Below, one piece after another: positions 42,940 to 50,721 of a DNA stretch of 64,000 bases. The stretch lies in contig NZ_JAKFIA010000001.1 in the NCBI RefSeq assembly GCF_022569295.1, positions 1,379,001 through 1,443,000 of the forward strand, in the 5' to 3' direction. The DNA is from Pedomonas mirosovicensis (GTDB lineage Bacteria; Pseudomonadota; Alphaproteobacteria; Sphingomonadales; Sphingomonadaceae). The notes under the pieces were generated by a model. That model was not told the origin of the DNA. It searched no databases and saw only the letters and a list, made by a program, of their open reading frames with translations. The position numbers were made by a program, and so were the translations under genes. The stretch's first letter is position 1; each line of letters begins with the position of its first letter.

Positions 42940-44082
42940 ATGGCGGGACTATTCCGCGCAGGGGTTTGGGCGGCTATAGCCTGCGCTCTGGGCGCGGCCG
43001 GAGGGGCTGCCATCATGGCAAGGCAGGGGAATTTCGTGGAACAGCCGATCGTTATTGCCCACCGGGGCGCGAGCGCCGAACGCCCGGAGCACACGCTGGC
43101 AGCCTATGAGCGGGCCATCGACCTGGGGGCGGACTATATCGAGCCGGATCTGGTCTCGACAAAGGACGGCGTGCTGGTCGCCCGCCACGAGAACGAGATC
43201 AGCAGCACCACGGATGTGGCGCGCCGCCCCGAATTCGCCGGGCGCAGGACGACGAAGAGGATCGACGGCCGCGATGTGACCGGCTGGTTCACCGAGGACT
43301 TCACGCTGGCCGAGCTGAAAACCTTGCGGGCGCGCGAGCGGCTGCCGGAGGTGCGGCCCGCCAACACCGCCTATGACGGGCAGGAGGCCATCCCGACGCT
43401 GGAGGAGATCATCGCGCTCGCCCGCCGCAAGGAGCGGGAGACGGGGCGCGCCATCGGCCTCTACATCGAGACCAAGCACCCCAGCTATTTCGCCTCCATC
43501 GGCCTGCCGCTGGAGCCGGGCCTCGTGCGCCTGCTCTCGGCGCACGGCTACGAGGGGCGGCAAGCGCCGGTGTTCCTCCAGTCCTTCGAGGTGGGGAACC
43601 TTAGGGTGCTGAGGGCGGAGACCCGGCTGCCGCTGGTGCAGCTGATGGAGGCGGACGGCGCGCCCTATGATCGGGTGCTGGCGGGCGACGTTCGCACCTA
43701 TGCCGACATGGCGACACGGCAAGGGCTGGCGGAGATATCCGCCTATGCGGACGCCATCGGCATCCAGAAGGAGATGCTGGTGCCGAGGGGGGCGGACAAC
43801 GACATTCTCGCGCCGACGACGCTGGTGCGGGACGCCCACGCGGCGGGGCTCAAGGTCCATGTGTGGACCTTCCGCAGCGAGAACGCCTTCCTGCCGCGCC
43901 GCTGGCAGGCGGGCCCGGAGGCCGGGGCCGGAGCGGGGGCTGGGGCGGACGCTGCCCCAGCCGTGCGCGGCGACGCGGAGGCGGAGCTGGAGCTGTTCCT
44001 GGGGCTGGGCGTTGACGGCGTCTTCGCCGATGATCCGGCCGTTGCGGTGCCGGTGCGGAACCGCCTGCGGGCGGCGCATTGA
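42940..44082 (+). CDS. Glycerophosphodiester phosphodiesterase
   Basis: The protein has 380 residues. An N-terminal hydrophobic segment (AAIACALGAAGGAAIMA) suggests export or anchoring. The GDPD catalytic motifs are IVIAHRGASAERPEHTLAAYERAIDLGADYIEPDLVSTKDGVLVARHE, with both His and the metal-binding Glu/Asp, then IETKHPS and VHVWTFRSEN. It releases glycerol 3-phosphate from deacylated phospholipids. A glycine/alanine-rich insert (GPEAGAGAGAGADAAPA) lies near residue 325-345 and is unusual. Confidence 0.92.
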   Translation: MAGLFRAGVWAAIACALGAAGGAAIMARQGNFVEQPIVIAHRGASAERPEHTLAAYERAIDLGADYIEPDLVSTKDGVLVARHENEISSTTDVARRPEFAGRRTTKRIDGRDVTGWFTEDFTLAELKTLRARERLPEVRPANTAYDGQEAIPTLEEIIALARRKERETGRAIGLYIETKHPSYFASIGLPLEPGLVRLLSAHGYEGRQAPVFLQSFEVGNLRVLRAETRLPLVQLMEADGAPYDRVLAGDVRTYADMATRQGLAEISAYADAIGIQKEMLVPRGADNDILAPTTLVRDAHAAGLKVHVWTFRSENAFLPRRWQAGPEAGAGAGAGADAAPAVRGDAEAELELFLGLGVDGVFADDPAVAVPVRNRLRAAH

Positions 44083-44177
44083 GCCTCTCAAAAATTTGGA
44101 ATTCGGGTCTTGCGTTTGAAAAGAACTGGGGTATAAGGCCGCTCTCCGGACGGCACTGCCGCCGGATTGACCCGGGT

Positions 44178-44252
44178 GGGCGTGTAGCTCAGTGGTAGAG
44201 CACTGTGTTGACATCGCAGGGGTCGCAAGTTCAATCCTTGCCACGCCCACCA
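44178..44252 (+). tRNA. tRNA-Val (GAC), island integration site
   Basis: The acceptor arms GGGCGTG and CACGCCC pair fully, then discriminator A and encoded CCA (44250-44252). The anticodon loop TTGACAT gives anticodon GAC (valine). The T-arm reads AAGTTCAATCCTT. The 3' half plus 18 bases downstream is repeated at 48102-48165, marking this gene as the attachment site. Confidence 0.95.
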
Positions 44253-44270
44253 TTCTTCCCCTTGAAATTG
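44207..44270 (+). repeat. Left attachment-site repeat (attL)
   Basis: 64 bases from the anticodon loop of tRNA-Val to 18 bases past its CCA. 58 of 64 positions match 48102-48165. The differences are one in the T-arm side (G/A), three around the tRNA 3' end and two further downstream. Confidence 0.85.
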
Positions 44271-44900
44271 CTATGATTATTGTCGTTGCAAGCGCAGCGA
44301 TGATTTGGCCTTTCCCCTCAAGGCTCCCTAAACGGGGCGTGGAGCGAGGCGGGTGCTCCTTGAGTGCAGCTGTGCAAGAGCTTGGTGCGTCATGCCTGCC
44401 GACAGGTAAATGCGGCCAACTTAAGAAGGCCGCTCAGCGCCATAGTAGGCCTCAGTCCGGACCAGCATGGCGTTCTCCGCCTTTTAGGGATCTTCCTTCG
44501 GACCCAAAACTGGGCTGCTTCCCGCTGGTCTGTTGTCCCCAGCAAGCAACCACTACCCGAAAGAGTGGTCAAGCCAACCGAGTAGAATATTCGGAATATA
44601 TGCAGCGGCCATGCGCCCCGGCCTGGCCGTGGCTGCAACCATGCCGCCACCGAGGGCAGGGGTGTCCGCAGCCCCAAGGCGCGCGCTTAATCCCCCGCCT
44701 CGCCTGCGGGCTTTATGTGTCGGTTTTGATGCACCGGGGGCACCGGCCCGGCATAAGGCAGGCCGCGGGCCGGTAGGGGGGAGGCAAGGGGAGGCTCAGA
44801 TCGATGCGAATTGATGCAGGCTAAGGCTCTCCCAGCGGGCAGGTACGGGGTTGACCGCTGAAGCTAATTCGATCGGTTCGATAGCCAGAATTTCGGAGGG
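44271..44900. other. Island left end, no gene recognised
   Basis: There are several short open frames in this stretch but none resembles a known family or has a good ribosome-binding site. Composition is intermediate, with a GC-rich block at 44590-44780. A decayed integrase could lie here but I see no recombinase motif. Confidence 0.45.
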
Positions 44901-44912
44901 TTGTCTGGAAAA

Positions 44913-45102
44913 CCATAACTTCCATAACCATCCCTGGCGAGAGCCGTTTAAGTGACTGAAATTTAACAATAACTCAAGTTATGGTCTGGCCATAATCTTT
45001 TATACCTTTATAACCCGAAAAGTGTAATCTGGTTATGGTGACGTTATGGTAGATGTTATGGCGTAAGTGTTTGAATTTTCAGGCATGTTATAGATGTTAT
45101 GG
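44913..45102. repeat. GTTATGG iteron-like repeat cluster
   Basis: Five exact GTTATGG copies start at 44978, 45032, 45043, 45055 and 45096, with one variant GTTATAG at 45087. Two exact reverse copies (CCATAAC) lie at 44913 and 44922, with a variant CCATAAT at 44990. The 45032/45043/45055 trio is spaced 11 and 12 bases, one helical turn. The intervening DNA is AT-rich. It lies upstream of the HipA-like gene. Confidence 0.85.
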
Positions 45103-45273
45103 TTTTCCCGCCCTCTCCCGAACTTTCTAACGATTGGCAGAGATTTTGAGGCTAACACTTCGCATAATTGGAGTATAAGGAGCTTCCGGCGGTTTCCGAT
45201 CGTCAAGTTGTGGGCGAACAGGAGGGCTAAGGGCGGCCAGCAACGCGTGGCCCGCTTTAAGGGGGTGAGTTTA

Positions 45274-45998
45274 GTGGTAGATCGACTGATAGTCGATGAG
45301 ATTCTGCGAGCAACAATTAGCGGGGCCACGAAGCCTTTTGTGTGCCGCCTCAACGATGACCAGCTATATGTGCTCAAGGGAAGAAGCGCTCAGGCACGAG
45401 GTTGCATAGCCGAGGTTGTTGCCGCTGCATTGGGCAGAGCGTTCTCTTTGCCTATCCCGTCCTTTGCGCTAGCAGATGTACCGCTACCTTTAGTTGAGGC
45501 AATGCCGGAAGCGCGGTCGTCCCTCGGTCATGGCGTAGCGTTCGCATCTCAATATGTGGACGGCCTGCAGCCCCTTTCTATATCAGCTATGGGTCCAAGC
45601 TGGGAACATACGCTAGCGCGCGTGTTTTTATTTGATCATTGGATAATGAACGAAGATCGGACTGGGACCGAGCATGGGGGCAACCCTAATCTTTTTTCAG
45701 ATCGGAGAGACAGGACGTAGTTGTTATCGACCATAATCTTGCCTTTGATCCGACTTATAACCCTGAAAACAATGTCAAACTCCATATATGTAGGGAATTT
45801 TGGCACCAAACATCTCAAGATATGTTACAATTAACCATTCTTAAATCAGAGATGTTGGAGGTACTGGGCTCCTTGGAAAGCGTATTTGAGTGCTTGCCTG
45901 CGGAATGGATCGACATGGAGCCGGCATTCATTCCAAAAATCGAAGAAACTCTGCATAGGTGTGAGCGGGACCAGTTTTGGAGCGAGATAAAATGGTGA
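45274..45998 (+). CDS. HipA-like kinase (HipA_2 type), frameshifted
   Basis: The protein has about 242 residues if one base is added to the six-T run at 45692-45697. The GTG at 45274 is preferred because AAGGGGG precedes it; the frame is open further upstream. N-terminal lobe: KPFVCRLNDDQLYVLKGR, with the ATP-binding Lys, and IAEVVAAALGRAFSLPIPSFAL. Catalytic region: FDHWIMNEDRTGTEHGGNPNL, and after correction VVVIDHNLAFDPTYN with the metal-binding Asp. This matches the short HipA-like family rather than full HipA, and no hipB is adjacent. As written the frame stops at 45720. The last seven bases overlap the DUF3037 start, so the downstream part is evidently still organised as coding sequence. 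Confidence 0.8.
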
Positions 45999-46843
45999 AT
46001 GTGTTCAAATACTGCATCATCAGGTTTCGCCCGTTTGTGGAAACTGAAGAGTTCGCCAATATTGGAATCATAGTACTTAATTTCGAGACTGGTGAACTAG
46101 GTCATCATTTGGCTCCGACTCGATTCGGACGAGTGATGCAGTTTTTTGAGGAAATGGAGGCAGGGTTATATTCCAGCGTTGTTCGGGGACTGGATGACAT
46201 TCTTTGCACCGTCGAGGATTTAGCTAAGGAAAGCCCCTCGAACGGCAAGGATATTTTTGAGCACTTGACGACACGTCAAGAGGCTGCGGTCATTTATAGC
46301 CAGCCTCGGGCTATCCGCGCTGAAGGGAATGTTCAGGACGTCGCAAAAAGGCTTTTCTATCGATACGTCAAGCGTCAGTTTGATGATGCTGCAAATCGTG
46401 AAGATGTCCTTACTAAAAGAATTCGAAAATGGCTTAATGATGCCAATATTAAAGGGTTCAAGTCAGGTAGAATTGAGGACGAACTCCTACCGGTTAACTT
46501 TTCTCTTATTAGCAAAGAGAGGGGTGTGCATGTGATCCAGCCCCTTTCTTTTGCTGATAAACCGAGTGTTCGAATCATTGATCATGCTGCGAAATGGCAT
46601 GATCGGATCCAACTTTTACTTGATCGCCGGAAGCTGGAAGAAGGACGTGTGTTGCTCACTTTGGAGCCGCCTTCAGATAAAGCGGAGGAAAGCAATAGAC
46701 ACGCCTATCGAATCGCGACGAAGGGCTTGAGAGGGCTGCCGGTTCGTATCCTTGAAAAGGGATGCGACCCTGAGATTGAGCAGCAGATTGTTGAATTTGC
46801 GAGACGAGGGGCTAAGGCCCAGTCCAATTGGCTACTCCACTAA
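45992..46843 (+). CDS. DUF3037 family protein
   Basis: The protein has 283 residues from the ATG at 45992, which overlaps the HipA-like gene's stop region; a start at 45977 is also in frame. The DUF3037 hallmark is at the N-terminus: FKYCIIRFRPFVETEEFANIGIIVLNFETGELGHHLAP. The C-terminal half is helical and charged. No enzyme motif or membrane segment is visible. DUF3037 genes are, from general knowledge, often found beside HipA-like kinase genes, which suggests one two-component unit of unknown function. A terminator follows 26 bases after the stop. Confidence 0.88.
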   Translation: MVNVFKYCIIRFRPFVETEEFANIGIIVLNFETGELGHHLAPTRFGRVMQFFEEMEAGLYSSVVRGLDDILCTVEDLAKESPSNGKDIFEHLTTRQEAAVIYSQPRAIRAEGNVQDVAKRLFYRYVKRQFDDAANREDVLTKRIRKWLNDANIKGFKSGRIEDELLPVNFSLISKERGVHVIQPLSFADKPSVRIIDHAAKWHDRIQLLLDRRKLEEGRVLLTLEPPSDKAEESNRHAYRIATKGLRGLPVRILEKGCDPEIEQQIVEFARRGAKAQSNWLLH

Positions 46844-46868
46844 TTGACCAATTATCAAATGTATTTGG

Positions 46869-46897
46869 AAAGGGCGGCTTCGGGCCGCTCTTTTTAT
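46869..46897 (+). terminator. Intrinsic terminator of the HipA-like/DUF3037 operon
   Basis: The stem AAAGGGCGGC/GCCGCTCTTT has ten pairs with one G-U and loop TTCGG, followed by TT and A/T-rich sequence. Confidence 0.85.
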
Positions 46898-47156
46898 CGG
46901 ATACGTCTGCGAGGATATTGAAACATCAGGAGAAAGCTGTTTGGGGCTGTTTCGGGACTCTCCCGCCAAATGGTGGCTTTTCGTGCCGTTTTGTCCTGCT
47001 TTCATGAAATACCGCTTGACCGCAAACCCGTGCGGAAACTAGGGAACTGCACACGGCGGTCGGTCGGCTCAGTTGAGCATCTCGTTTACACCGAGGGAAC
47101 CGGCCCTTTGGTCGAAGTAGGCAGGTGCCGGCCGCCTCAGACGGCCGGCATTAGGT
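46898..47156. other. Island spacer; hairpin after the small ORF
   Basis: No gene recognised. A GCCGGCCG/CGGCCGGC hairpin at about 47129-47151 lies directly after the stop of the minus-strand small ORF and may end its transcript, although there is no T-run. Confidence 0.5.
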
Positions 47157-47321
47157 TTATTTGAATATTCCGCCGACTGTGAGTAGGCCGCCAAGCGCTG
47201 CAATGCGGGCCAGTAGCCGCCTTATGCTTGCTAGGCTGCCCTTATATTTCAACTCCAGGCTGTGATATCGGGCGTATAGCTCGACTGGGTGTTGATCGTT
47301 GCTGCTATCTGGCTGGTTCAT
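47157..47321 (-). CDS. Small ORF, 54 residues, possible membrane peptide
   Basis: The ATG at 47321 is preceded by GAACGAGGCAATTAG, a plausible ribosome-binding site. The product begins MNQPDSSNDQHPVELYARYH and ends with a basic then hydrophobic stretch, SIRRLLARIAALGGLLTVGG, which could be a short membrane-inserting helix. No homology recognised. It lies in the island on the strand opposite to the kinase operon. Coding status is inferred only from length, start signal and amino-acid make-up. Confidence 0.5.
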   Translation of the reverse strand: MNQPDSSNDQHPVELYARYHSLELKYKGSLASIRRLLARIAALGGLLTVGGIFK

Positions 47322-47613
47322 CTAATTGCCTCGTTCAGGTTGCCGACTTGACCCAGCCAATCAAAGTGGCATTCTCTTCATCGGAGATTGTGTGAAGAGA
47401 CCCATCTCTAACGGCTAGACCGTTCACACACCCAGGCTTCGGTTTGGGCCGTCTAAGGGGATCTTGTTCCAGCAGGATCCCCTTAGCTCGTTGTGGCCTG
47501 CGCCAAGGTGCGTTCCCCCAATGAACCCCAAGATATGGGGCGAGGCAAGAGGCCAGTTTGGATCCGAAACAACGGTCGGACAGTGGGCTAGACCAGTGAT
47601 CCTAAGTTATTCT

Positions 47614-47652
47614 GGATCACTATGGACCACTATGGATCACTATGGATCACCA
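47614..47652. repeat. 10-bp tandem repeats GGATCACTAT
   Basis: Units start at 47614, 47624 (one change, GGACCACTAT), 47634 and 47644 (last unit incomplete). A reverse copy AGTGATCC lies 11 bases upstream at 47596-47603. Confidence 0.85.
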
Positions 47653-47998
47653 GAGATCTGGCAAAAATTCGAGTTCTGGATCATTGGCCATTATCCGTGC
47701 GTCAATTTGCCGCATGTGTTCTCAACTGCGTATTGCGGGCACGCTGGTGCAGCAACGCCGAGTTGATAGGAGATCTGTGATCAGTTGTGAGAGCGAATCG
47801 ATCGAATAGGCTGTTCAGATGTCACTTCTAGGCTGAAGGAACTGAGGACGCTTAAATCGAGCTGTGTCGGAAAGCTGATTGCAACCGCAGCGTTTCCTTC
47901 TGCCCCTTGATCAGCTGCTGATTGGTTAGGGTGCAAAGTGGTCGGGATATTTTCCGGTTTTCATAGGTTCGAACCGGTGCAAAATCTATCGGGTGAGG

Positions 47999-48019
47999 TT
48001 CGGGTGAAATTCACCCGAA
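47999..48019. promoter_or_regulatory. Perfect 21-bp palindrome near attR
   Basis: The 10-bp arms TTCGGGTGAA and TTCACCCGAA are separated by a single A. This is typical of a dimeric repressor or recombination-protein site. It ends 83 bases before attR. Confidence 0.7.
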
Positions 48020-48101
48020 AAGCCCGTTTGTTCGCAGTTTGTTCCAGTAAATCGACGGTATTAAACCCAATGAAATCAATGGGTTAATCCTATCTCGATA
48101 C

Positions 48102-48165
48102 GTTGACATCGCAAGGGTCGCAAGTTCAATCCTTGCCACGCCACCTATTCTTCCCCTCGAAATCG
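48102..48165 (+). repeat. Right attachment-site repeat (attR), displaced tRNA-Val 3' end
   Basis: 58 of 64 bases match 44207-44270. It contains the tRNA from the anticodon loop to the acceptor stem but no 5' half, and its 3' end is degenerate (GCCACCTA in place of GCCCACCA), so it is not a functional tRNA. Confidence 0.85.
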
Positions 48166-48250
48166 TCAGGCCTTCCAGAGCGTGCTGCTGCGCGCCTTTT
48201 GCTGTTCCGGCGATAGGCTATAAGGGGCCATTGCTGCGGAAGGGGCTGGG

Positions 48251-48745
48251 ATGAAGTGGCGGCGGGCGAGGGCGGAAGATGCGGAGGCGATCGGCCGCCT
48301 TTCCGTTGATATTCTGGGCGAGCTGGGCGAGCCGCCCGCCATCTTTGCGGAGCGCATCGCCCTGTGCCCGGAGGGCTGCCACGTGCTGGCCAGCGGGGCG
48401 GACATTCTCGGCCACATGATCAGCCACCCGTGGGTGCGGGGAAGGCCGCCTGCTCTCAACCAGATGCTCCGGCACATCCCGGCCGGGGCGGACTGCTGGT
48501 ATATCCATGAAGTCGCCTTGCGGGAGGCGGCGCGGGGGCGGGGCTGCATCCGCGCTATCCTGCGCCAGTTGGCGGACACGGCAGTGGCTGCGGGCCTTCC
48601 CGTCATGGCGCTGGTGGCGGTGGCAAATGCTGTGGCCTACTGGCAGCGGCTGGGGTTCAGGCCGGCGCCGCTCGCCGCGGACGGGATCGACAGCCATATC
48701 GGCAGCTACGGCGGGGCGGCGGCCTATCTGGAAATGGAACTCTGA
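48251..48745 (+). CDS. GNAT family N-acetyltransferase
   Basis: The protein has 164 residues of the GNAT fold: MKWRRARAEDAEAIGRLSVDI at the start, CWYIHEVALREAARGRGCIRAILRQL, which holds the acetyl-CoA loop in the form RGRG, and VANAVAYWQRLGFRPAP near the end. The substrate is unknown. It lies directly outside the right attachment site and has chromosomal GC content. Confidence 0.88.
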   Translation: MKWRRARAEDAEAIGRLSVDILGELGEPPAIFAERIALCPEGCHVLASGADILGHMISHPWVRGRPPALNQMLRHIPAGADCWYIHEVALREAARGRGCIRAILRQLADTAVAAGLPVMALVAVANAVAYWQRLGFRPAPLAADGIDSHIGSYGGAAAYLEMEL

Positions 48746-48796
48746 GCCGTCTCCGGCGGCGCTGCCTCGGGCTTCGCGGATGGCGTTGCCGCAGCC

Positions 48797-49681
48797 TTAC
48801 GTTGCGCTGATAGGCGCGGGGCGCGCGGCCTGGCCCCGTTCCGTTTCCGCGCGCAGCGGGCAGGCGCGCCAGCCTTCGTCGGCGTAGGTATAGTGGACGC
48901 GGCTGCCGGGCTGGAAGCCGGTGCCGTCCCAGCTGATGACCTGAAGCTCCAGATCGTTGTGACGGCGCACATCCAGCCAGTTGAAGCTCTGCCGTTCGCC
49001 CGCGCGCAGGCGCACGGAGGTGGCCGTGCCCGCCTGCACCACCAGGGCGTGGCCCGCCGTCTCCACCATGCGGCTGGCAGCCTCGGCGAAGGTGCGGTGA
49101 AAGTGCCCGGCCAGCGCCAGGTGAACCCCAGCGCGGGCGAGGGCGGCAACGGCGCTTTCGTGCCGCCCCACCGCCTCGCTCAACCGTTCGCCCTTGCCGA
49201 TGGGCATGGCAAAGAGCGGATGATGGGTGACGAGAATGCGCGTCTTCTGCGGGGCGACATCGCGGAAGCGATCCTCGATAATCCGCATCTGCGTGCGGTT
49301 GATACGGCCGCCGGTCAGCGCGATGGAGCGGGCAGTGTTGATGCCGAGGACGGCCACCTCGTCGTTCTCGAACCAGGGGTTCAGGTTAGTGTCGATATAG
49401 CGCCGGTAGCGCCGCAGCGGCGAGAACAGGCGGCGCGCCACGTCGTAGAGCGGCACGTCGTGGTTGCCGGGCACGGTCAGCACCTTGAGGCCCGCCGCCC
49501 GCAGGCGATCGAGGTAGGCCGATGCGTCCTTGAACTGGCGGATGCGCGCCCGTTGGGTGAGGTCGCCGCTGATGATGACGAGGTCCGGGGCGTTCTCGCG
49601 CAGCCATGCCTCACTGGCGGCAACCACGCGCTTATCATGGGCGCCGAAGTGAACATCAGAGAGATGCGCGATCAGGGCCAT
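48797..49681 (-). CDS. Calcineurin-like metallophosphoesterase
   Basis: The protein has 294 residues. The metal-binding motifs are HLSDVHFG, IISGDLTQRAR, VPGNHDVP, VTHHPLF and AGHFHRTF, complete for the family. No membrane segment. The best-known relatives are cyclic nucleotide or other phosphodiesterases (CpdA-like), but the substrate cannot be read from the sequence. The divergent neighbour is a diacylglycerol-kinase-like gene. Confidence 0.9.
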   Translation of the reverse strand: MALIAHLSDVHFGAHDKRVVAASEAWLRENAPDLVIISGDLTQRARIRQFKDASAYLDRLRAAGLKVLTVPGNHDVPLYDVARRLFSPLRRYRRYIDTNLNPWFENDEVAVLGINTARSIALTGGRINRTQMRIIEDRFRDVAPQKTRILVTHHPLFAMPIGKGERLSEAVGRHESAVAALARAGVHLALAGHFHRTFAEAASRMVETAGHALVVQAGTATSVRLRAGERQSFNWLDVRRHNDLELQVISWDGTGFQPGSRVHYTYADEGWRACPLRAETERGQAARPAPISAT

Positions 49682-49758
49682 CGTAACACAACGAGCGTTT
49701 GCCGTTCCGGGTTCCTCGGGAAGGCGGAGCGAAACCGTACTTCAAGCGTTTTAGGCCT

Positions 49759-50721
49759 ATGGTGCTCCAGCCAGTTCCGCGTGAGGCTGCCCTCATTGTA
49801 AACGCACAGTCCCGGCGTGGGGACGACCTGTTTCAGCAGGCAAGGGAAAAGCTCCAGGCGGCCGGCTTCAAGTTGATCGCGGCCCACGCGGTTCATGACC
49901 CGACAGAACTTGCCCTCACCGTGCGCCAGGCGGTGCGGAACGGCGCGCCCATGGTGATCGTGGGCGGGGGCGACGGCTCGCTCTCCGGCACGGTGGACGA
50001 GGTGGTCGATACCGGCTGCGTGTTCGCGGTGCTGCCGCTCGGCACCGCGAACAGCTTCGCGCGCACGCTGGGCATCCCGCTCGACCTGGATGCGGCGGTT
50101 GCATGCCTTGCCAACGGCCGCCGTCGCCGGATCGACCTTGGCATGATCGATGACGACTATTTCCTGAACGCAGCCTCCATCGGCCTGTCGCCCACCATCG
50201 GGGCCACCATTCCGCATAAGCTGAAGAAATACCTGGGGCGCGCCGGCTATCTGGCGTGGGCGGCGCGATGCTTTCTCAAGCTGAAGCCCTTTCGCCTCAT
50301 CCTCAATGACGGCGCGCGCGAGAGGCGCATGTGGTCGACGGAGGTGCGCGTGCTCAACGGCCGGTTTCATGGCGGCGTCGAGCTGACGGAGGAGGCCGAT
50401 GTGGACAGCGGCGATATCATCATCCAGGCCGTCACGGGCCGGAACCGCCTTTCGCTGATCCTCGATTGGTATGCCAAGGTCTTCAAGCTGAGGGACCGCA
50501 ACGCCCACACCGAGGATTTCCGGGGGCGGGAATTCCGCCTCGACACCCGGCCCTCCCTGCGGATTTCCATTGACGGCGAGGTGCTGGCGAGAACCCCGGT
50601 GACGGTGAAGGTTGCCTCCCGCGCCATTGAGGTGGTGGCCCCTTGCGACTATGAAACGGCAAGGGCCGGGGCCGGGGCAGGGGATGGCGATGCGGGACGA
50701 AGATCGGCGGATTGGGGCTGA
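49759..50721 (+). CDS. Diacylglycerol/lipid kinase family protein
   Basis: The protein has 320 residues from the ATG at 49759. The DAGK catalytic domain shows IVNAQSRRGDDLFQQAREKL, the nucleotide loop VIVGGGDGSLSGTVDEV and LPLGTANSFARTLGIP; the C-terminal domain contains DGEVLARTPVTVKV. It probably phosphorylates diacylglycerol or another lipid alcohol. It slightly overlaps a PAP2 phosphatase gene, giving a kinase/phosphatase pair on lipid substrates. Confidence 0.9.
   Translation: MVLQPVPREAALIVNAQSRRGDDLFQQAREKLQAAGFKLIAAHAVHDPTELALTVRQAVRNGAPMVIVGGGDGSLSGTVDEVVDTGCVFAVLPLGTANSFARTLGIPLDLDAAVACLANGRRRRIDLGMIDDDYFLNAASIGLSPTIGATIPHKLKKYLGRAGYLAWAARCFLKLKPFRLILNDGARERRMWSTEVRVLNGRFHGGVELTEEADVDSGDIIIQAVTGRNRLSLILDWYAKVFKLRDRNAHTEDFRGREFRLDTRPSLRISIDGEVLARTPVTVKVASRAIEVVAPCDYETARAGAGAGDGDAGRRSADWG

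Larger units (their letters stand above)
47322..48101. other. Island right end, regulatory-looking repeats, no gene recognised
   Basis: The region contains an 11-bp perfect inverted repeat at 47453-47486 (CTAAGGGGATC/GATCCCCTTAG), 10-bp tandem repeats at 47614-47652, an inverted repeat CCGGTT/AACCGG at 47954-47977, and the 21-bp palindrome at 47999-48019. Open frames such as 47464-47766 read through these repeats and look non-coding. Confidence 0.55.
44207..48165. mobile_element. Small genomic island at tRNA-Val encoding a HipA-like kinase and DUF3037
   Basis: The island is about 4 kb between the tRNA-Val 3' end and a displaced copy of that end. The interior is visibly more AT-rich than the chromosome on both sides from about 44880 to 48100. 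Content: GTTATGG repeat cluster, HipA-like kinase gene, overlapping DUF3037 gene, terminator, a small minus-strand ORF, and a repeat-rich right end. No tyrosine or serine recombinase, relaxase or phage gene was found, so it is either a remnant or is moved by an enzyme supplied elsewhere. Confidence 0.8.

Noticed and set aside
45692-45720. Programmed -1 ribosomal frameshift in the HipA-like gene
   Set aside because: The T-run does not form a classical X-XXY-YYZ site in the reading frame and no downstream pseudoknot was evident. Other genes in the window show similar homopolymer breaks, so error is the simpler reading.
47464-47766. Plus-strand ORF in the island right end
   Set aside because: The frame runs through the tandem GGATCACTAT units and an inverted repeat, has no homology and a poor start context.
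48102-48176. A second tRNA-Val gene
   Set aside because: Only the 3' half is present. The 5' acceptor strand and D-arm are missing and the 3' end is altered, so it is an attachment-site remnant.
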